A stretch of DNA of 64,000 bases from Hymenoscyphus infarciens. Taxonomy: Eukaryota; Ascomycota; Leotiomycetes; Helotiales; Helotiaceae. Both the position numbers and the translations under genes were made by a program. The stretch is from contig LLCB01000012.1 of NCBI GenBank assembly GCA_001414345.1, positions 186,001 through 250,000 on the forward strand. The letters are read 5' to 3'. Positions 1 through 10,652 of this stretch are shown here, piece by piece; within the stretch, counting starts at the first letter, position 1; the number at the start of each line of letters is the position of its first letter. The notes under the pieces were generated by a model, which worked only from the letters and a program-made list of their open reading frames with translations, was not told the origin of the DNA and searched no databases.

Positions 1-60
1 GCTAGCCTGGGCGGCGGCGAGGAGTCCGAAGACGGGGAGGAGAGTCTGAACAGTCTTCAT
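1..60 (-). CDS. N-terminus of a secreted protein (partial, runs off the left edge)
   Basis: On the minus strand an ATG at 58-60 opens a frame that stays open to the window edge and encodes MKTVQTLLPVFGLLAAAQAS. This is a textbook signal peptide: a lysine near the N-terminus, a leucine/valine core and an AxA-type cleavage site. The protein should therefore enter the secretory pathway. Only 20 residues are present, so the family cannot be named. The promoter would lie to the right (61 onward), in a stretch with no competing gene. That this is a real gene is inferred from the signal-peptide pattern and the start position; the mature protein lies outside the window. Confidence 0.6.
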   Translation of the reverse strand, partial: MKTVQTLLPVFGLLAAAQAS

Positions 61-3000
61 TTTGGAGGTTGAACGATTGTACGGTTTCTGTAACGAAAGT
101 GGTTTTTGCGGCAGATGCGAGAAAAACAGATCAACGGAAACGGAAACTGGTTGGGTATCGTGATTCTTGTCGTGGAACGAATGTGATGATGGAGGAAGGA
201 AAGAGTTGGAGGTGGTGAGGAGACAGAAGATATATGGCATATGGCAGAGGAAAAGCGGGTCCCCTGTGTGCAAGCCGTGTCCCAAAAGAGAAGGAACGGC
301 CTGCAGGGTGCCTGGGGAGAAGGCAAGAGAGAGGCTAGCACGCACTAGCGAGGCCACTCGAGTGAGGTGAGGCAGAGAATGACGGCAAGAAGAAGCGCAT
401 GGAAATTGAGGAAAGAGCCAGGGGGGAGGGGTGTGATGGCGATGCCGGTGAGGTCAGTAAGGTTATGAGGTTGTTACGAAGTACTCGAGTACCTAGTGTC
501 AGCAATACTATACTGGATGCGAGATTATTTACAGTACCTCGACGAATCCTTCAATAATCCAATTGAACCGTTAATCCAATAATATCATAGGGGATGTCTG
601 TACTTTGCCAGCCGAGAAAGAGAGTGTCAAAGGCACCTCTCTCTTTCCAAAGCACCCGCATACAATACCATACCCAATCCCCTCTCCACTCTCAGGCTCC
701 AAGGACCAAGGAGTGGCATCAACAACCTGATGACATTCACCACCGGCAGCCAAAAGGGATGGATCTGCTCCCAGCATGCATGCCGTGGAATACGAGCGAG
801 CCTTCAAGGTCTTCCCCTCGTCTCTCCTCGCTTCTGGCCTGCCATGGCAACCGGGTACGCCAAGTGGCTAATCTGACCTTGCTTTGGCCTCTGAGTGTCC
901 TGCACTCGAGAGACTGGCAAATAAAGACTCACCGTCGCCCATTTGGGAAGTATTTCATTATCCAGCCTTGTCTTCTCCTGGCAGTCCCTCCGTGATGATC
1001 CAATGATCGTCTAGTCCCACTCGCCAGCGTAGAGGGGTAAACCGTAAAAGGTCGCCCCCATGTCCAATCGACCGTCATATGTTTCTATTTTCGTTCTCCG
1101 TTCATCCCCGTCTCTGCTAAAAGCCTTCCGATAACCATCCCATAACCCCAAATCTGGTAAATTATAGGGCTGGGAAGGTGTCTGATGGGATGCTTCCTGT
1201 TTGCGGAGTGCTTCGAGTCACGTATTTGCCTATCTCAAATTTCCAGTGCTGAAATGTTTGCTGATGGTTGAAATTTAGATGGATTATGCTCGTGTGTCAC
1301 TTACGGGCATGGCTGCACCTAATTGTGACACCTCTTCATCTCCCGTTTTTCATTCGTACGTACCTGACATGTGCTGAAGGAAGCCGTTGAGTGTGCAGAC
1401 GGATGCACCGAAGCTGCCGAACGATCTTCGCATCTTGGGCTGTGCTGTTTATCTACCTAGCGGTGACAAACAGATCTCCAACCTCTGAACCATCAGACCC
1501 AACGTTCCAAACGTCAAATCGATGGTTACATCTGATCTCAACAACGGTCGCCCCATCGTGTTGGCTATCGCTGAAATGTACGGAGAGTAGCCGCCCTAGA
1601 AAGATGGTAGCATCAGGAATTTACTCTGCTCACAAAAATACTTGGCATGATCATGCACCCGGCACAGTCAGCATCACTGAACCAGCCAGCCTCTCCCAAT
1701 TTTCATGTGGCTTCGAAAACCCCTGAGGATGAGTGGTGTGTGGACAGTGTGGTGCGTTGGGCAATACCCGACAGGGAACTCCTTTCCCCTCTCGTCTCCG
1801 GGCCTCTCTTTGGCTGCTTCTGCCTCCACTGGCCTGCCGGCGATACGAGGACCACCCACTCTCAATCCGGTAATGGGCTTGCAGCAAAGGCAAACACCGC
1901 ACAATTGTCCCTTTTTCTGCAAGCATCGCCCGTTTGATACCTTATTCAGGGACATGGCAGGAACCCCATTCCAGAGCACGGAAACACTGGTTTAATTTCC
2001 TCGTAATGGTGGTGGAAATTTGGCATCCCATCGTGGACGTTCAGTTGAATCAGTTCAAAGTAAACACCGGATCTTTCGGTCCCGCCATCGTCATTTTTTT
2101 GACATCGACATCTGCCAACTGGCGAGGCTCGTGGGCTCCACTGTTGCAAGGCGCCAGATTTTTAACATCGGTCTCGGGCCTTCTCATACGAGACCAAGGG
2201 ATTTCTTTCGGCCACTCGGGGCCGTGACCTCACAACCTGCCAATTTTGGGTACGAGCTACAGTACTGTCAACACGACGGGAAGATTTACAAGAGATCAAT
2301 TTCCATACGACGATGGGGAATTACTAAACATCGTGATGTTCGTGTACGAATGAATCACGATTCGTCTCGAGATTGATCGTATCATTAATTTATTTCCGTC
2401 TTTGTCAATTCTCACTGTCTTGATGCGGAAATTTACAGCCTCGTGTTTGTCTTTCGTCGGATACTAATCCGTGAGTAACAAACTACGCATCGCCTCCGTA
2501 GATTATAGTCTCAGACGGCGTACGCAAATATAGGTTTCACTTCACCTCACTTCGTCCAAACGGATCTCTAGCTTCCCGCCTCTTTCTCATCTGTGGTGCT
2601 CAAAAGCCAGCAAGCCAATCGCTAATTCACATCTGACGAATTACATAAACCCTCTCGAGAACATCCTCAAAGCACTAAGTAGGACAAAGCACCTCTATTT
2701 CAAGAATACCGTCTTCCTTCTCACTGGCCAAGAACTCCCCAGATTTACGACCGATACCACAGATCACAACCATTTACCGCTTATCACCTGATTACTACCA
2801 TCACCGCAATACAATTCCTAGGTCCACGGGTTCTTTTGTTGCCAATATTTCTCGCTGACAGCATGAGAAACATGGCCTGGGTACCTACCGAGACCCTACA
2901 GCTGGTGGAAATGAAATCTGACAGTGCTCTGCACAAGCAAGGGAGAAAAAGGGCTGAAGGCTGAGAGTTTCGGGGTATGTGTGCTAAAAATTGTTACCGA

Positions 3001-3472
3001 CTCGCCCAATGCTTTTGTCACACTCGGGTACGGGGGATGATCATACAAAGTTGACGGGTTCTGCTAATTCTAAATGCTTTGTGAGGTTTGATTCGGAAGA
3101 GCATTTTCTTCTTTGGTTTTTTGGGGGATGTGGAATACGTCTGTGTGCTGAAGTATTTGGTATGCTGTCTTTGCTGACGGGTGTCTACCTAGGTATGCAC
3201 TTCGGTCTCTTGCCCCCCCAATGATCCTGGGCTAGCACTCGAAAAACTCTTCACCAAGGTCAACCATCATCACCTGCAGCTCTCAACTTCTTATCCAACG
3301 ATACTCTAACTTAACATGTTCTCCAACCACTCCACTCAATAGTCTGACATCAACGTTCTCACACCATGACTCGATGGGCCACTCCATCACACCAAGATAC
3401 CTTTGCACGAACCTCTATCGGCCCTTCGATTGATTGCCTTTTGGAAAATAGATAGGCAATGATGTTTGTTGC
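61..3472. other. Gene-poor intergenic stretch
   Basis: About 3.4 kb of mixed-composition DNA. It contains only short, mutually overlapping open frames on both strands, with no recognisable domain, signal peptide or splice-linked exon pair. It includes the presumed promoter of the leftward secreted-protein gene. I see no RNA gene or repeat here. Confidence 0.5.
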
Positions 3473-3579
3473 TATCCCCTCAAGTGCGGCAGTGGACGTA
3501 GTGGGTCACTGCAAATCCTTATCTTTCCGTACAGAGATTCGATCTACGTCCACTGCCGCACTTCCAGGTTGAGGGGATA
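3473..3579. repeat. Long imperfect inverted repeat (hairpin)
   Basis: The left arm at 3473-3500 (TATCCCCTCAA then GTGCGGCAGTGGACGTA) is matched by its reverse complement at 3545-3579 (TACGTCCACTGCCGCAC, a 7-nt bulge TTCCAGG, then TTGAGGGGATA). The stem has 28 paired positions, interrupted only by the 7-nt bulge, and the loop is 44 nt. A transcript in either direction would fold into a strong stem. It could be a microRNA-like precursor or the remains of a small inverted-repeat element; nothing in the sequence decides between these. Confidence 0.75.
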
Positions 3580-6500
3580 CCTCACTGCTCTTTTATTCAC
3601 AGGGAGGCGATGCTGTAAGGATTACTCAACAAGCATCATCAACAGATAACCGCCCAATTGCCACCACACTTCGTCGATATGTTGTACGCCATATTCATAT
3701 CGCACCCTTTCATCCGAAGTAGTTGGGCATTGAGTGGGTGACAGAAGACTCTACTTGACGAGTAGGCTGAGGTGTCTGGTCGTTCGAGATAAATGGTTCC
3801 TCTCACTTCTTGATATTGAACCAGTTCTAAGGTTACTCGCCTTCGAATTGCTTGGGACAACATGGGAATTCACAACGTTTCCCTGTGACGACACGACAAC
3901 CTCAAATGCCGACCCATGGCCAAGTCAAGATTCCGATTACTTCCAGCCCCGTACTTACCACTTTTAAGTAACCAAGGCATTCGGGATAAGGTGGCGAGGA
4001 CATGTGAGGGGATTCAACTCGATTCCCGGTTTTCACGTCGGTTGGGAAGCAAGAGAGAGTGCTGAACATAGCAGGAGTGGAATTGAGGTCTCACGCATCA
4101 ACATTTTGTTGAAAATATCCCCATCCACCAGCATCCATCTGCCCATCCATCGTTTCCTTCTATCCATGGTGGAGTCCACGATGGTGGGCTTCTTCTCATC
4201 CGTCATGTGGTTTCTTTTCTTCAGATTTCCCAGCTTGGTTACCCAGCCCAACATTCGATCGATCACATGGGGGAGCTGGTCCAGCCGAGGAACCAAGCCG
4301 CTCCGCTTCTTCCATGCAATCGATAAGAAAAACTTGGCTGGTGCTAGAAGTAGCGCAACCCCGCCGTTCCCGGGGCCGGACCCGGACCCGGGAAATCAAG
4401 CCCGGCGGTCTGGCCCGGTCGGATTCTGACAGAATCTTTCTTTCTTTGGGTGATCACGATGTTTCCCATTCGAGTGTTCAGAACAGTTGGTTCCAGTCTT
4501 TCATCGTCTAATCAAGGTGAGTTGTCCCAGAATGGCCAACGCATGAACCATTCGTGCCTTTTCAAGAAGGAAGGGAAACGAGGGTGAGCAAGCTTCGCTG
4601 TTCCTGTTCCTGAAATTTAGTGCGTTGTGCCTGACCGTCCCGCATGTTAAAAGGCTGGAAGCCCGGCCCTTCCTGACAGACCTTGGAAGGCGGAAATGGT
4701 TTACCCACAAAAAAAGAAACTTTTGACTCGAGAACTGCTCTCATCAAGTGCGGCATTTCTTTGATTCGATCGAGTCAAGAGCATCTCTGCCGTGATAGGT
4801 CGCACAGCACATCGAATCCCTCCTAGTCCATTCTCGAGTCCAGAGTTCCCCCTATTTCCGGATTTTCTTCCCCTCCGCTCTAGCCTTTTGGATGGGGAAT
4901 TGTGGAGTTGAAAAGAAGAGACTCCATTCAATTTCCATGGAAAACTCTGATGCTGTTTCCAATTTGAAAAATGCGAGGTCGATGTTTTTTCAAGTCGGAA
5001 GTCGGAAACGCGACCAGCTTTCCCTCGGACTTTGTCCCGTCAGAAGAATCTTTCAATTTTCAGTAAACCTTGAACGATTTCCAAGGTCACTCTTACTCCA
5101 AGGTCACTCTTACTCCGACCATTCAGATATCAGAACTGAAGTATGTGATGACGAGAACTGTGGATTGATGCAAGGGGAAAAAAGTGTGACCAAGGTCATG
5201 ATTCGTGCTTCTCACCTTTCCAATTTGTTTTTTGTTGTGCTGTCACGCCTTTTCACCTCTTACTTTTCTGGATGCCTGACAAGAATGCCTGACAAAGAAA
5301 TTTCTCACATGCATGAGTCAACAACTGCGGTTCCAAACCAACACAGATTTTGCAGAAATTTCTTGCAGAAAGACTGGGTGAGTGGTCAGTCTATCATGCC
5401 ATGGGTCCCAATCCTAGACCCCACGAACCGGGTGAATCTCAGGCACCAGATTCTTCTCTCAGGAACCTCTGCTTCCTCGGAGACTTTGCAAGCATCTGAG
5501 TGGTTGATGTGCAGGCCACTCATATATTTCTTGCCTTTGCAGCTGTTCCTTCGCCCCGTTTTCGCAAGGCGAGCTCGCATGCCGCATCTGTGTGCACCAT
5601 TTCGGGATTTGTTCCTGCGTCACCACGATTTTACCAGCTGCCACACCTCCCAACAAGGCTTGCTGCGCTGGCTGTTCGCGAAACGAAAAGACCTAAGCTT
5701 AAGGAGTTTCCCTCTTAGATTCTAGATTCAAGAAGGAAACTCTTTATTCTTCCTGGGTAAAAAAAAAAAGTAACGTTGGATTATCTTTTGATACTTTGTA
5801 AGCGTGAGTTGGCCATGGAAGGAGAGTTTCCATCGAGCGGGAACGTTGCGCATCTCCCGCTCAGCCCCCGCGATTGGATCTAAGCCCTGTCGAGATCTCC
5901 ACACCCCCTTCAACTCGCGTACGAATCCTCAACGCCGTCGACGTCGAATTCAAAGGCAAGGCCGGCAAAATTAGAATGGCTCGTCCCTATGCGCGGCGGA
6001 CACATGGCGGCGGTAGTCTCACACCATCTGCCAGCGATTGATCACTTGGGAGTCAGGTACCAGCGTTAGTTGGTTTCCTTTCAACGAATGAGCAACCGAT
6101 CGCAAAGCCATACGCCCCTCATCGACACCGCTTTACGTGGACCAAAGTCTTCCTTCCTCTTCCCTTGCCAGCCTTCTTCTTGGGCAACCCTCCCTCAAGT
6201 TCCTCAACCACCAATGGATGGACCCCACCCCGGGAAAGGCGTCAGCCTGGGCTTTCAGAAAACCCGTGCCTGAAATGAACCTTGTGCAAGTGAGTGGTTC
6301 TCTATGGCGGGAATGTTCCGGTCCTCCCCCTTGGTTTGTTCAGAGCCAACATGACAAGGTACAGTGCCTTTAAAGAAATTTGGAACAGAAACGTTCTCGA
6401 GTCTAGATGCTGTAGATCCTAGTTCCCTCTATCCACCCAAGACCGAGCAGAAGCCGATACGCTGGCTTTGCTTTGGTGGCCATGCCAACAGGACGTAAGG

Positions 6501-6914
6501 TTGAGTGGAAGCCCGTCTGCAGAGGATATGCTTTTCCTATATCAAGGTGGGTGCCCCCTCCCTCAACTTCCTCTCCTCCCCAACCACATTCCTTTGGCCT
6601 ATACTACACGTTTTTCGGTGACGACGAGATTTCTTGCTCCTTCCTTTCAAATACTATCGATCTGTGATCGCGACATCTATCCTTAAGCAACAGCCTTATA
6701 CACAAACAGCTAGCTTTCTGTCCGCGACATCATTGTCTCTACGACAGTCAAGAAATCCTTCGTCACCAGACCATAACTACAGTCTCGACGACTATTACAT
6801 ACGCCTTCAAAGAAATACATACAACACTTACTTGCAAGCAAGTCAACAACATCGATCATCCGATCAACATTCAACAACCGAAAACACACTTTCGAAAAAG
6901 CAAAACAAGCAAAT
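3580..6914. other. Intergenic stretch, no convincing gene apart from one doubtful ORF
   Basis: There are many short open frames, none with a recognisable domain. A 17-bp unit AAGGTCACTCTTACTCC is repeated twice in tandem near 5084-5118. A GC-rich run near 4371-4392 (CCCGGGGCCGGACCCGGACC) has local dyad symmetry. The last 300 bases, rich in CAA/CAACA before 6915, look like the 5' leader of the next gene. Confidence 0.45.
4892..5725 (+). other. Long open frame of doubtful coding status (277 codons)
   Basis: ATG at 4892 opens 277 codons without a stop, which is long for chance at this base composition. The predicted protein is rich in Cys, His, Arg, Ser and Leu with no domain, no signal peptide and no ordered hydrophobic pattern, as expected of a non-coding frame. 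The tandem 17-bp repeat near 5084-5118 lies inside it. I do not recognise it. It is listed only because of its length. Confidence 0.2.
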
Positions 6915-7442
6915 ATGCAATTTTTCAGCACCCTCTTCCTCGCAGCCTCAGCGCTCGCCTCCCTCGCAGCAGCAAACAGCATCCACTTCATAAACCAAGA
7001 CTCCACCCCACGCACCATCATCTTCACGCCCTCCTTGGGCCTCCCTACCATCCCAAAGCTCAAGCTCAAAGGCTCTGGTTCAGCAACCGCAAACTTCCCC
7101 ACGGGCTGGATAGGAAACTGGTACTCAGTCAACACCGGCTCCCCCGAAAATGTCCCGGGTATGTTGGGAGAAGTCCGCTTCGATGGCTTCGCGGGGGCAA
7201 CGTACTTTGATGTGTCGGCGATTGTGAATCCCCAGGATGGAAATGGGGTGAAGATGATCATGCCCAAGACGAAGAGTACGCCTGTCTCTGGGTGTCAAAG
7301 TTTCCCGTGTGACAATGCTTATAATCACGATGATGATGTGAGGACCCTCTCTACACCGGACAATGAGCTCGTCTGTCTTGTTGGAAACGAATCCAAGGCA
7401 CGCAAGAGGGGAATGGTTGCTAGGGCTTTCGTCTTGGAGTAA
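6915..7442 (+). CDS. Small secreted protein, resembles fungal proteins labelled 'DNase1 protein'
   Basis: A single-exon protein of 175 residues. Residues 1-20 form a signal peptide (MQFFSTLFLAASALASLAAA). The mature part starts NSIHFINQDSTPRTIIFTPS and carries GWIGNWYSV, VPGMLGEV and TYFDVSAIVNP, followed by a GCQSFPCDNAY motif with cysteines at 127 and 132 and a third at 154. This pattern matches, from memory, a family of small secreted ascomycete proteins often annotated 'DNase1 protein'. The nuclease activity of that family is not established by anything visible here. The C-terminus has a basic KARKRGMVAR stretch that could be a processing site. The ATG is chosen because it places the signal peptide exactly at the N-terminus; a CA-rich leader precedes it. 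Likely extracellular or wall-associated. Confidence 0.82.
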   Translation: MQFFSTLFLAASALASLAAANSIHFINQDSTPRTIIFTPSLGLPTIPKLKLKGSGSATANFPTGWIGNWYSVNTGSPENVPGMLGEVRFDGFAGATYFDVSAIVNPQDGNGVKMIMPKTKSTPVSGCQSFPCDNAYNHDDDVRTLSTPDNELVCLVGNESKARKRGMVARAFVLE

Positions 7443-8857
7443 ATGACATGCTTCCTTTCTCGATGAGACGAAGGGGGTGATGGCATCTGCGCCGCTTGTG
7501 CGAGCCGCGATGTTGTAGCGATGACTTTACGGCAGGCATGGCTATGGAAACGGATCTACTTGGAGTTTTCCACTTCGACTACACTCGTTTTTCTCCATTT
7601 TGGAACACAACCTTGTGCGAGACAACTTTAGAATGCGTTTTGCTTCTCTTCACTTCTTTTTTTGTATATATTTAGGGATATGGACAGGATAGGATAGGAC
7701 AGGATAGGACAGGACAGGATAACCCCCGGGAAATTGGGGCTAGGAGGAGATTTTTAGATCAGGGTGGTTTGGGGGATTTATATATAAATACCATTCTTTG
7801 TTGGAAATATGAAATACTTACACATACCTACCCACCTATGAACCTGTCACCATCGTGCTCGTCGTGTCTTGGCTCTTACCCTGTGCTTTGATTTGTCGTG
7901 CTCTCGGCTCACGGCTCAACGGGGCTTGCTTTCGCGAACTTTGAAGATAGGCAACCAACCTTCTTTCATCCCCCTCGATTCCATTTCCTAGCATCCTTTG
8001 CGTCGTCGTCCTATTGCCGCTTTCTCGATCCTTCAGACTACTCGTAGTTATTTATATATCTTCAACGTAAATTCCCGAGTACCTTAACGTTTTCTTAACG
8101 TTGGTTGTTGGTATGTTGTGGTAGGTCGTCAAATAACCAACCCCTCCCTCACTCACTCACCCTTGATCCATCGGATATCACAATATACAACATTACAAGC
8201 CCCATGGATCCATCCCATTGGATGTGCCAACCACATTTTACCATTTTACTTCTACTACTTATAGATAATTATTATTTATTCCCATGTTTCTCCTTATGCT
8301 ATATACTGTATGTCTTAGTTAGGATAGGTTGGAATGGGATAGGATAGGATAGGATAGGATAGGATGGGTTAGGATAGAATAGGATAGAATAGAATAGGAT
8401 AGGATGGGATGTGGTTATTTATTATTTAAGCTTTTTATTTTTATTTTTTATTCTTCGTATTATTTATGAAGCGACTTTTGAGAGGGGGTTTTCGTGGGTG
8501 AGGTGTTGGTTTCTATACGCGGAGAGGTGTAAGGAGAGTGTACACGTACTTGTATTTATTGTACTTATATTTTGTGAAACTTGAATTTTGTGAAACTGGA
8601 TTTTTGAGATTGCTGGGGAAAAGTAGAGCTGGAAGATGTAGATGAAAGGGGCCTGCCCCCGGAACTCGCGGGGTTTAGGTTTAGGTTTAGGTTTAGGTTT
8701 AGGTTTAGGTTTAGCTCACCTTTTTATTTTTGGGGGGTTTCAGAGATAGATAGGCTGGACTGGACTAGACTAGACGGGACTGGGTATGAGATATATAAGA
8801 TATATGAGATATAGAGAAGTTGAGATAAGTGTTAAGCCTAGCCTAGAGACTCGTAGA
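7443..8857. repeat. Intergenic strip with simple tandem repeats (GGATA, GGACA and GTTTAG types)
   Basis: After the stop codon there is a GGATA/GGACA cluster at about 7675-7722. A longer GGATA pentanucleotide array with GAATA and GGGTT variants lies at about 8323-8412, and seven perfect GTTTAG units at 8673-8714. A CTGGACTAGA-like degenerate repeat follows at about 8755-8785. No gene is visible between them; short open frames here have no domain. Confidence 0.75.
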
Positions 8858-9655
8858 GATGTTACCTTTACGAAAAGCCAAGGTATAATACGAATAAAGT
8901 ATAAAGTAAGGCCAAATAAGCTATATGCTTTATTATATTATCAAGAGTTTTATTAGCTAATAGGAAGCCTCTATTTCCTATCACGTACTAGCACTTACTT
9001 CGCTTACTCTAGAACTTCTTTCCTAAAACAACATTTTTCTATAATACTACAAATAGCTTAAAGCACTTCTATAATATTACTTCGTTCTAGGCGTAATAAA
9101 GGTTATTCTAATAGAGTAATTACTATAGTTCCGTAGCTTTATACTACTAAAAAACCCTCTAAAAAGTCTATAAAGTAATCCCTAGAATAACCTTTATTTC
9201 GTCTAGGATAAAGTAAACCAAAGAGCCTACTTATATAACCTTAGTTTTAAAGTAAAAGTCTAATTTACTAAGATAAAGAATATTAAAGATGTCGATAAAG
9301 TAATAAAGCGAAATATTAGTTATATAAGTAGTAAAACTAATTAGAATAAAGTAGTATAGAAGTAGAACAGAGAGGATATATTACTAAATAGAGAGGATTT
9401 ACTTCTAGATAATAATATATATAATAAAGACAAAGATAAAGATAATAGAAGTAATAACGAATTTAAGAGTAGCTTTAATTATTCTATATAATTATAATAT
9501 AAATTATCACTTTTTACACTAAAAGGCCATATTTCAGTACTATATTTATACACTTTTATACCTAAAATTTATCCTATAATAACGCTAATAGCTATATTAC
9601 GCTTTACGCTAAATGAGCATTTCGTATTACTTTACGAAACGTAAGAATAAGCATC
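8858..9655. mobile_element. RIP-degraded non-coding element with terminal inverted repeats (about 0.8 kb)
   Basis: Very AT-rich, TpA-dominated sequence. The right end, read on the minus strand, starts GATGCTTATTCTTACG. The left end starts GATGTTACCTTTACG, giving degenerate inverted termini of about 35 bp. The roughly 200 bases inside the right end match, in inverted orientation, the sequence starting at 60893, so this is one family. An internal inverted repeat (about 9087-9113 against 9181-9208, sharing AATAAAGGTTATTCTA) adds a hairpin. No coding frame survives. It may be a MITE or the deleted relic of a larger element. The exact ends and the target duplication are unresolved. Confidence 0.6.
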
Positions 9656-10652
9656 CCTACTAGAGAGATTATTTTAAGTTTAGATTTAAGGAGTGAAGTT
9701 TTAGCACTTGGAGATTTTGATAAAGGGGTAGTATTCGTTTCAAGTTTCATAACTGTTACAGTACTTAAGATATAATGGGATAGGGTTATAATACATTAGT
9801 GATCTTAAGATTAGGATCTTTAGATAACCCTAGTGAGTGCTTAATAGGGGTAGGATTCTCGGTATTTGAGGATCTTTTATTTCAATTGAAGGTTCGTGGG
9901 TTCTAATAACTTTTGAGTGAGAACTTTGTAGAAAGAAAAATAGAAGAGATATAGAATCCTGCCTAATTTTTGATATGAGGGCTATAGGGAGAGCCTAGAA
10001 AGCACTCGCCACGTATCAACACAACGCCTTTGCACGAAAAGAAATCTTCTCGTGGGGAAAAATACACGTCAAAAAACATGGGGAAAAACTCGATGAGATA
10101 TCGTAGGGCTGGAGTTTGAATGGAAAAAGAGCATCTCAAAGGATTTAGGCGCGTTCCTGCTCGTACCGGCTGATGCTCCCCGACCTGTTGACCAAATGGA
10201 GAACCGGGAGGAAGAAGCTTGAAAATCCTTTTCCGTACCTTTGGGACGGTTGGAATGGCGATTCTTAACAATGTTTCTTGAAGCGCCGAGGTTAAAAATA
10301 TAGAGACCGGAGATTTTGAGAGAACTTGCTTTATCGCTCGAGCACTTAAGCCCCTTTTCATTACCCGCCTTGGCATCGCAATACCCATGTATGAGCCAAT
10401 CAGAAGTAGTGGATGTGTACCGAAGAGATCTCCGATTCTTACTTGAACAAAAGGGTTCCTGCACTTCAACTCCATCTTCCATCTTGAAGCGCCGTCCCAC
10501 CAGTGCGATTTTCGCACGTTACACTCCTTGAGTCTATCAATTAATACTAAATGTCTTCTTCACCCTCCTTATAAGATACCACCACAGCTTGTCGTCGCTA
10601 TACGACAAATCACACTCTTTAATTTCTTCGTTTCCCTCGGTTTTGATTCAAG
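9656..10652. other. Intergenic: end of AT-rich block and presumed promoter of the GH16 gene
   Basis: 9656-9960 is AT-rich transition sequence. 9961-10652 has normal composition and contains only antisense open frames without an ATG or domain. A TATAAG box at 10570-10575 lies about 80 bases before the start codon of the GH16 gene. Confidence 0.45.

Noticed and set aside
1647..2376. Several overlapping frames of about 100 codons on both strands
   Set aside because: They overlap each other in several frames, lack domains and codon bias, and none is linked by plausible introns.
9963..10517. 184-codon minus-strand frame (and an overlapping 143-codon frame)
   Set aside because: It begins with GTG rather than ATG, has no domain, and lies in the promoter side of the GH16 gene with an equally long overlapping frame.
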